From NCBI GenBank assembly GCA_001970955.1, contig MPUH01000843.1, positions 1 to 32,208 of the forward strand: DNA of 32,208 nucleotides, given 5' to 3'. The notes beneath the pieces were generated by a model. The model was not told the origin of the DNA. It worked only from the letters and a program-made list of their open reading frames with translations, and did no database searches. The position numbers were made by a program, and so were the translations under genes. How positions within the stretch are numbered: the stretch's first letter is position 1; each line of letters opens with the position of its first letter. Shown here in pieces: positions 8,888-16,302 of the stretch. Source of the DNA: Stentor coeruleus (taxonomy: Eukaryota > Ciliophora > Heterotrichea > Heterotrichida > Stentoridae).

Positions 8888-11878
8888 ATGAGCCAACTTT
8901 CGATTTGGCTAGGTTTTCATAGCTTTACCAGATTTAACTTACAAGAAAGCTTTAACATCCAATCATTTTTTCTCTCATCAGACTGGGGGATCTGTTCAAA
9001 CGTTTCAGGAGGACTTTTTGTATTCAAACTACCCCTACAGTCACCCCAAAAACCCTTAAACATATCAGTTAAAGTTTCTCAAATCTCCTGCAATCACTCA
9101 ATGGCTTTAATACTAACAACAAGTGGGGATATTTGGCTTTGGGGTGAAGATAATAGTAAAAGTGGTTTATTTGGTCAACGAAACATCTACTTTTCACACA
9201 TCCCAATGAAATTAGATAATTTTAGTTCCTCACAGATCATACAGGCAAATCTAAGTGATACTCATGCTGGAGCTCTATGCTCAGAAGGGTTTCTTTACAC
9301 TTGGGGAACTGGTCTAAATGGTGAATTATGCTCAGAATTAACTTCAAGTCCTGAGCCACAAATCGTAGAAAACTCAAAAATCTTCAACATCTCCCAAGTA
9401 CTTTGTGGTGAAAAATATACTGCCATCTGCACTAAAGGTGGGTTTATGTATATCTACGGCAAGAAACACGACTTTGCTATTAATTTTGCTAATCAAGTCA
9501 GCCAACCATTTGCTATCCAAGAACTCGAAGATCATTTTATCGACCAAATCTTTGATTCTGCCTTTGGCATAATCCTCTTAACAGACGAAGGTAAATGTTT
9601 TTTACTTGAAAACTCATCCAAAAGGATTATAGGAATGAATTGTAATAAAAAGCTCAGGATGATTGCTACATGTAAAAATGGGGTTGTTGGTATAACAAAC
9701 GATAAGAAAAAACTGTATTTATGGGCTAAAGATGACTATCAATGGGTGTTGTCGATTTCTAAGTTTAAAAATGGGTTGATTTCATATATTCAATCAGGAA
9801 AAAAAGCTGATATTTGTATTATTGGTAGTTGTTTGGAAGATATTGAAAAAGTTTCTATGTATGGAGAAAGTCCTGAGACATCACCGCTTAGGACTAGAGA
9901 TAAAGAAAGATTGGAATTTGATGAAATTTTTAGTAAGTATGAGACGACTATTACATCAAGTGGACTTAATTTACAGAAAGAATCTTGTACAAATATGGTT
10001 AAGGTTATATCAAAACCTTTGATTGAGGTTTTTAGATCATTAAGAAATTATGTACTTGTTCAGATTATGTTTAAGAAAGCTTATGCTTCTAGTTTTACAC
10101 CTAATTATATAGAAAAAGCTATCCAAAGGGCAATTGTCGTAAACAAGTCCTTTGCTTTCCAATGCATAAAAAATTTCTCTCAATATCACTGTAATACTGA
10201 TCCAAAACTTTTCAACTGCGTCCGGGGTATCCGTTTAGTCTCTTCAAAACTCTTTAGAGTTCTTAGCAAGTGGGTGTTTAAAAAAATAGTCGGGGATAAA
10301 TTCCGCAAACGTTCAGCTTATCTTAAACGCAAAAACCAAATAGCAGAACTCTTAAAAAAAGCTACAAAGCGATTCAGAATAAGATTTTTTAACAGAATTA
10401 TTTTCAAAGGTAATCGTGACCTGTTTAGAAAATCGATATTCAAAAAACTTAAATTTGCCAACCTCAAAAAAAAACAAGATTTATACTTTGATATCCTTAT
10501 AAACAAATCTTTAATAAACCAACGCAAGGTATCTTTTATCCGAATATCAATGTTGACAAATTTAAAAATAGAACAAGTTTTACAAGGGTGTTTAAAAAAA
10601 TGGCTTAAAAGTCTTGACAAATGGAAAAGCCAAAAAATCATCGATAACCTCAAAAGAAACGCAGCTATTTTGATATTTTCTCAATTACAAAGTGTAGTAA
10701 AAACCAGATATCTTAGTTTATTTTCTCTAATCAAACCAAAAAAAACTCTTTTTGAATACAAATATGGGGCTTTTATGTTATACTCAACAATAAACAAGGT
10801 TATGCATAAGAAAGTTATCCAATCTTTTAACGCAGTTTTGCGTTTTCATTACCCATCTTATGTAGAAATGATGGGAGATTTACTTAAAATAGTCGTTTAT
10901 AGATGGATTGTCAGTTGTTTTCATGCTATAAAAATATATTCAATGAATGCATATAATCAGAAAATAGTAAAATGTGCCCTTTTTTTCCAAAGCTACTATG
11001 AAAAAAGCAAATATAGACAAGCTTTAAGAGGATTTAATGCTTTTAAGGTTCCTTTTTTTAATAAGTCGATGTATTCTGAAATGCTTATGGAAAAATCTTT
11101 TAGAAGCCAACCTGGGTATAATTGGTTTTTATCACCTCCAGGTTCACCTTGTCCAGATTTGTTTAATGACTCAGATATCAAAATGACGAGTTTAATTGTA
11201 AAATCCAGCAACAATTTGAGTATTGAAAGAAAATCTAGTCTGAATAACATGCAGAAATCTTTGGTGTTGAAATTCTCTGAAAAAATCGCAAGTGAATCTA
11301 AATCTGGCCAAATAATCGCCCCAAGCAAGTCTAAAGGGAAAATTCAAACCAAAGCTGCAATTCCTGAAAAAAAATCCGCTCTTACCGACTTTCTTAAAGA
11401 TAAACAAAAAAAACCTTTAACTAAACCTACACCTTTGATCCAAAAGAAAAAAATAGAAGCCCTAGCAAAAACTCCGTCAAAAAGCATATTCAACGAAGCA
11501 GACCGTAAAGTCATCCGTTACCGAAACTCTTCAGAAAACCTCAAAAATGTTATTCAAAAATTCCTTAAAACCCGTCTTTTACATGTATTTTTCAGTCTTA
11601 AACACCACAAAGGTCCAAGAAAATCAAAAAACCTCAATACCCTCGTCCAATCATCTTCTAATTCTGATCAAGCAAAAGACAGTATTAAAACCTTATCAAT
11701 AGCTTCTAAAAGTACTCAAAAAACTGAAAATACCCTTTCAGACCTAACTCCAGTAAAATCATCCCAATCTTCAGTATGGAAATCCAAGCTCATATCTCTT
11801 GGCCTTAATAAAATACTTAGAATTATCATCATCCATGAAAAAAAATCGGTAATAACCAGGTTACTAATAAATAAATAA
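8888..11878 (+). CDS. RCC1-repeat protein with long basic helical C-terminal region, 996 aa
   Basis: An intronless 996-residue protein. Residues about 60-330 carry degenerate RCC1 beta-propeller repeats, seen as blocks of the type ALILTTSGDIWLWGED, GALCSEGFLYTWGTGLNGEL and AICTKGGFMYIYGKK. RCC1 propellers serve as Ran exchange factors, small-GTPase regulators or binding platforms; which applies is unknown. Residues about 370-740 are strongly basic, rich in Lys, Phe and Trp, and predicted helical, with spaced clusters such as RVLSKWVFKKIV and GCLKKWLKSLDKW. Residues 770-890 and 920-965 are Ser/Lys-rich linkers, and two further basic helices close the protein. The spacing faintly recalls centrin-binding helical repeats (inference). 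Start is the ATG at 8888, after a G-poor leader; stop TAA. The gene converges on the polo kinase with only 27 bp between stop codons. Confidence 0.83.
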   Translation: MSQLSIWLGFHSFTRFNLQESFNIQSFFLSSDWGICSNVSGGLFVFKLPLQSPQKPLNISVKVSQISCNHSMALILTTSGDIWLWGEDNSKSGLFGQRNIYFSHIPMKLDNFSSSQIIQANLSDTHAGALCSEGFLYTWGTGLNGELCSELTSSPEPQIVENSKIFNISQVLCGEKYTAICTKGGFMYIYGKKHDFAINFANQVSQPFAIQELEDHFIDQIFDSAFGIILLTDEGKCFLLENSSKRIIGMNCNKKLRMIATCKNGVVGITNDKKKLYLWAKDDYQWVLSISKFKNGLISYIQSGKKADICIIGSCLEDIEKVSMYGESPETSPLRTRDKERLEFDEIFSKYETTITSSGLNLQKESCTNMVKVISKPLIEVFRSLRNYVLVQIMFKKAYASSFTPNYIEKAIQRAIVVNKSFAFQCIKNFSQYHCNTDPKLFNCVRGIRLVSSKLFRVLSKWVFKKIVGDKFRKRSAYLKRKNQIAELLKKATKRFRIRFFNRIIFKGNRDLFRKSIFKKLKFANLKKKQDLYFDILINKSLINQRKVSFIRISMLTNLKIEQVLQGCLKKWLKSLDKWKSQKIIDNLKRNAAILIFSQLQSVVKTRYLSLFSLIKPKKTLFEYKYGAFMLYSTINKVMHKKVIQSFNAVLRFHYPSYVEMMGDLLKIVVYRWIVSCFHAIKIYSMNAYNQKIVKCALFFQSYYEKSKYRQALRGFNAFKVPFFNKSMYSEMLMEKSFRSQPGYNWFLSPPGSPCPDLFNDSDIKMTSLIVKSSNNLSIERKSSLNNMQKSLVLKFSEKIASESKSGQIIAPSKSKGKIQTKAAIPEKKSALTDFLKDKQKKPLTKPTPLIQKKKIEALAKTPSKSIFNEADRKVIRYRNSSENLKNVIQKFLKTRLLHVFFSLKHHKGPRKSKNLNTLVQSSSNSDQAKDSIKTLSIASKSTQKTENTLSDLTPVKSSQSSVWKSKLISLGLNKILRIIIIHEKKSVITRLLINK

Positions 11879-11905
11879 AAATAATTATAATCATGAATTT
11901 CACTC

Positions 11906-13546
11906 TTAACCTGATAGTATATTTTTAGCCAGTCTCATTCTTTTTATCAATTCTTCATTGCCTGATTCTAAGATTTTCTTTGCCATGTAGGTCGTTTGTG
12001 TATTTTTTTCAAGGAAAATTATGGTTTTTATTGGAACTTGTATGAGGATTTCAATTTTGTCATTGAAAACTATGTGAGTGTTTTTGTTACTTAGCTGGAA
12101 AATTGTGGCGATGTTATTAGAAAACCATTTTTTTACATATGGACTTGGGTTTATGAGGACTGGGTGTTTGGATTTTAGATGTTTGGTAAACTGTTGGAGG
12201 ATTGCAAGTTTTTTATGGAGTTCTGGAGGGGGATTGGTAAAAAGGAATTCGTTGGGTAAGCTAGGTGAATGGCTTTTTTCGTAGTAATGAGCTTTTTGGT
12301 TGGAGTAAATTATTATTTGACTTTGGTCGTTGAAACTAACTCCTGTTGCCCCGTTGGATAGTTTATATCCTAAACCATATTTTTCTGAGTAATCCAACCA
12401 TTGTGTTACATGTATAATATTAGATTCTAGCTTGAGTTCTGAAGTGCAAATATGCAGTCTATGCAACAAAGAATTCCTTGGGCTTTGTTCAAGTTCTTTA
12501 TGATCCGTAAAAGTTTTTAAACTCAAACTGCACATCTCATCCCTAAAACTCAAAACATCATCATGTCTAGTTTTACTCTCATCCAAAAACCCTTCAAATT
12601 TTTTCAAATAATTCTTCGAAGGAGGTATACAAAGTGTACTTAAGGGTAAGTTCTTTGGTATAGTATTTCTATTAAAAAAAGGGTGTTCAGCAATCTGATC
12701 TAAAGTCAGTCTGTTTCCAGGGTCAGTTTGTAATATTTTTTCAATCAAATCGCGAGCTTCACTAGATATCGGCACATTACTTGGAAATGCATAAAGATTA
12801 GTTCTGATTCTCATATACATAACCTTAACATCATCTGATTCAAAAGGAGGTTTACCTATAATTAACGTATAAGCAACAACTCCAAAGCTCCAAATATCAG
12901 CTTCAAATGAATGACCAATTTTACTACTAAGAACTTCTGGGGCTATATAATTAGGTGTACCACATATAGTTCTTTTTCTCTCACCTTCAAATTCTATTTT
13001 CGTCGCTAAACCGAAATCCCCTAATTTCAATTCCATAAATTCATTAAGCAATAAATTGCTAAGTTTTATATCTCTATGAAGTATTTTCAATGAATGAAGA
13101 TATTTTATTATAGAGTGTAATTGTAGTAAATAGTTTTGGGCTTCAAGTTCTGTTAATCTTCTTCGTCTTTTAAGTTTTTCGCTTAAACTTCCATTATTAC
13201 AGAGCTCTAATAGGATGTAGATGTTTTCTGAATCTTCGAAGAAATTATTGAATTTTACTATACCCTTATGATGAACTGATCTATGGATTTTTATTTCGGT
13301 CATAAGCTTTTGAAGGGTCCTACCTTCGGCTAGTGATGATTTTTTTATTATTTTTGCTGCGAATTTAAATTTGGTTTCTAAGTTTGTTAACTCGTATACT
13401 TGGGCAAAACCCCCTTTACCTAGTTCTTTACCTTTGGAGTAAAATATTGAGCTTATGTCCCCGTTAACTTTGATAATTTTTTCTTCGATATTTAAGTTTG
13501 GAAGTTCTGAGTTAATCATAAGTTTATAATGGATTTTTTGAATCAT
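11906..13546 (-). CDS. PLK1: polo-like serine/threonine kinase (PLK1 type)
   Basis: A complete 546-residue polo kinase, a cell-division regulator acting at centrosomes or basal bodies, kinetochores and cytokinesis sites in other eukaryotes. Kinase domain about 36-291: glycine loop GKGGFAQVYE (43-52), Lys65, catalytic HRD (157-159), DFG (177-179) and activation loop KRTICGTPNYIAPE, where Thr193 matches the activating Thr of PLK1. Two polo boxes follow. The first (about 378-423) starts VTQWLDYSEKYGLGY, including the Trp needed for phosphopeptide binding in PLK1. The second (about 470-525) starts YVKKWFSNN. Two boxes with this layout mark the PLK1 group rather than PLK4. A second Met at residue 10 is an alternative start. 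The normal phosphopeptide pincer of box 2 seems altered (see findings). Confidence 0.95.
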   Translation of the reverse strand: MIQKIHYKLMINSELPNLNIEEKIIKVNGDISSIFYSKGKELGKGGFAQVYELTNLETKFKFAAKIIKKSSLAEGRTLQKLMTEIKIHRSVHHKGIVKFNNFFEDSENIYILLELCNNGSLSEKLKRRRRLTELEAQNYLLQLHSIIKYLHSLKILHRDIKLSNLLLNEFMELKLGDFGLATKIEFEGERKRTICGTPNYIAPEVLSSKIGHSFEADIWSFGVVAYTLIIGKPPFESDDVKVMYMRIRTNLYAFPSNVPISSEARDLIEKILQTDPGNRLTLDQIAEHPFFNRNTIPKNLPLSTLCIPPSKNYLKKFEGFLDESKTRHDDVLSFRDEMCSLSLKTFTDHKELEQSPRNSLLHRLHICTSELKLESNIIHVTQWLDYSEKYGLGYKLSNGATGVSFNDQSQIIIYSNQKAHYYEKSHSPSLPNEFLFTNPPPELHKKLAILQQFTKHLKSKHPVLINPSPYVKKWFSNNIATIFQLSNKNTHIVFNDKIEILIQVPIKTIIFLEKNTQTTYMAKKILESGNEELIKRMRLAKNILSG

Positions 13547-14624
13547 TTTTGAAGGTTTTTGTATCAGGGGTTTTTATTAGATAAGGTTTTAGATTTTAGA
13601 TTTGGATGTGTTGTTTGGAATTCAGAATATATTGCTGCTTTAGAGATTATGAATTTAGATAAGGAATTTATTATACAGAATAAATAAGACCTTATTTTTA
13701 TTGTAGAAGAAGCATATGAACAGATTAGCCTTTACAATTTTAAGATATAAACCTAGTTCTTTTGTTGAGCATTGAAAAGGGTTAATAATACAGAAAAGTA
13801 TCTAGTTACTACTGAAAATGCTGTTTGAAGTATTTATCATGGTATTATTACTTGCAACTATTGCAGATTGTTGATTTTATTCCTAAAGATCTATAAATAA
13901 CATTTCACTACTTTAATCTTTTTGTAAAATTCTCCTTCCTCTCAAGTTAAATTTATATAATTTAGATTTTAGCCGATTTCTGAATAATGATGTATGAGTT
14001 AAAAATATCTACTTCAAGCAAATAAATATAAATATCCAACATTTCACAAACTTATGTGAATATAACTAGTATTTCAATCTTTGATAAATTATTCACACCT
14101 CAAATATATTTTCTATACATTTCTAAAGCAAAAAGTATAGCCTTATTACCCTCATTAAGCAGATTAAGCAGATTATATGAAGTATATAATAATTATTACA
14201 ATAAATGTGATAATTTTGGAACTCTAATTCTACGCTAAGTTCTAAGCAAAACTTAGCAGTTTTGAATTGGTCTTGCTTAGGCCCTGCAAAAAATTTATAC
14301 TTAAATCAGCATCATGTTTTTAATTCATGCAACAACAAAAAACTTTGAAATTTTTTATTATTTCTTTTTGTATNATTTTGAATTGGTCTTGCCTAGGCCC
14401 TGTAAAAATTTATACTTAAATCAACATCATGTTTTTAATTCATGCAACAACAAAAAACTTTGAAATTTTTTATTATTTCTTTTTGTATTTAAACAGAATA
14501 TTATATTTTATAAGTGTATATTAAGGAATATTACAGATTTTTAAAGCAAAAAAGACTAAGTTTCATACAGTCTTACAATTAGGAGATTATATTATTAATA
14601 CCAACATCAGCTAAGTGTTTTTAT
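13547..14624. other. intergenic spacer between polo kinase and kinesin genes
   Basis: No gene supported. Bases 13590-13900 have coding-like fragments on the plus strand, too weak to call. Bases 14234-14280 can form overlapping hairpins. Bases 14260-14488 contain an N-joined duplication (listed). Confidence 0.6.
14260..14488. repeat. N-joined near-identical duplication (probable assembly artefact)
   Basis: Bases 14260-14373 and 14376-14488 are the same sequence with three base differences and one A-run length difference, separated by a single N at 14374. All four N characters in the window have this structure. The simplest reading is two overlapping contig ends, perhaps from different haplotypes, joined without merging. 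Confidence 0.85.
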
Positions 14625-16205
14625 TTAATTATCATGTAGGTCAAGGATTTCTGACTGTAACTTATAAAACTTTCTACTCATTTCTTCCTCTGTTCTCAAA
14701 TGCGAAGTAAAGTTTTCAAGTTTATTCTTAATCTCAGTGATACACAAAATCTGCTGTTCAAGCATGCTTCTAAGAGCTGTCGCATACTCATCAACATCAC
14801 TTCCAGGCTGATCGACTTCATGCAAAATGCCCATCTCATCCTTAATAATCCCAACCATATTATCAATATGCTGCCTATGCGAGGCAATCAATTCTTCTTC
14901 TTCCGTCAAAATCAAATTAATAAGTTTTTCATGCCCTTCTGACATTTCCATCAAATCCTTTTCACTTTTCGCCATCCAATTCGGACTTAAAAACTTTTCC
15001 ACAGCTTTAGGTGGTGGGGTTTTACTTGACACATTATGATTCAAAGGTACAGCAGGAACAAAATTCGCTTGTGAAACTGGAGAATTAGCAGGTTTCATCT
15101 GCCTTACTGTATTAGCTAAATATTTTTTACAAGGTTGTCTTGGTAACATTAAAGCATCAGCAAGAGCATCTTCTCTTCTTTGTGGTTTATTAATTTTTTT
15201 CAATTCTTTAACCCTATCCGCATATCTCAAAGTATTTAAAGTATGCTCACAATTATTACTTGCTGGGGATATATTTGCTATCATAACAGTTTTACATCTT
15301 CCAACAAAACTATCTTTAAGAACTTGTGTAAGAATACTTCCACGAAATGGGGTATGTGATTTTTCTTGATCTAAAGCTCTTATACACTCTTTTAAAGCTA
15401 ATAAAGACTTGTTTATTTCAGCTCCATCAATACGTGTTTGCTTTGTATTATCAATTGTATCAGCCCCACGCTCTGAACCTGCAAGGTCGATAAATGAAAT
15501 TTTCCCATGAAGTTTATTTGCAGCTTTTAATGATATTTGCAATACCGCATGTGATCTTGATGATTCATCATTTGCCCCTGTAACTCCAGTCATTCTTACA
15601 GATAACCCAAAGTCAATAACTTTCATTATGTCGTCAACGTTATTAACACTCCATTCTTTAAGCCCTATGATATTAACGTTTTGTTTTGCATCCTCACGGG
15701 CAAAAAGTTGTTGACGTTCATTTAATAAATCATGAAGTTTACCGCAGTATATTTCATAAAATGAGACAAAGATTTTTAATGATGTGTGGGATTTTGAAAG
15801 GATTTTAAAGACATCTTCAGCTGCCATTATGTAAAGGCCTGGTATTGTTTTTTCACCCATCATTGTATATGTTTTACCTGAACCTGTTTGCCCATATGCG
15901 AAACATGTTATTTTCATTCGGTCAAAAGCTGCTGAGATTAGAGGTTGGACACAAGTAAGATAGATCTATATAGTTTTTACATCTTGATTTGTGGTTTCTT
16001 TATTAAATACTTGATCGAATGTAAAATTATGTCCTTCTAGGTATTTGGTTAGGTCGACTTTTAGTCTGAGTGGAGATTACTTTTCTTCTTTGACGACGAG
16101 GTCACATGGGGATGTAACTTCGATTATTTCGTAGTGGTTTTTTCTGATTTCCCGAGCGGATAAAGGCCTGATTCGCACTACTACTTGGATTCTAGGTCCT
16201 TCCAT
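14625..16205 (-). CDS. kinesin-13 microtubule depolymerase, two 15-nt introns
   Basis: Spliced from exons 16205-16081, 16065-15981 and 15965-14625, giving 516 residues. Kinesin-13 motors remove tubulin from microtubule ends and in ciliates and flagellates also control axoneme length. The motor occupies about residues 5-335: KVD finger KVDLTKYLE (44-52), diagnostic for kinesin-13; P-loop GQTGSGKT (95-102); switch I SSRSH (205-209); switch II DLAGSE (230-235); and KEC in ALKECIRAL of the alpha-4 region. A neck or linker (about 340-410) and a helical coiled-coil tail follow. The motor starts almost at residue 1, so the N-terminal extension of animal kinesin-13s is absent. Without splicing, exon 1 and exon 2 would each hit a TAA or TAG. 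Stop is TAA. Spacing to the importin stop is 97 bp. Confidence 0.95.
15966..15980 (-). other. 15-nt spliceosomal intron 2 of the kinesin gene
   Basis: On the minus strand this reads GTAAAAACTATATAG, with GT and AG ends and an in-frame TAG if retained. Removal joins ...TTNQD to IYLTCVQPL, restoring kinesin-13 motor sequence. Length fits the 15-nt introns known from Stentor. Confidence 0.9.
16066..16080 (-). other. 15-nt spliceosomal intron 1 of the kinesin gene
   Basis: On the minus strand this reads GTAATCTCCACTCAG, with GT and AG ends. If retained, codon AAG is followed at once by TAA. Removal splits and restores Lys42 and gives [13 protein letters not shown], the conserved kinesin-13 block. 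Confidence 0.9.
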
Positions 16206-16302
16206 TGTGAAATGTTTATTAAAGTATAAAAAATGAATTTGGGTTAAATATTTTCTCAGTTGAGAGTAAAAAGACTTAAAAGGTGGAAATTTTAACCAGA
16301 AT

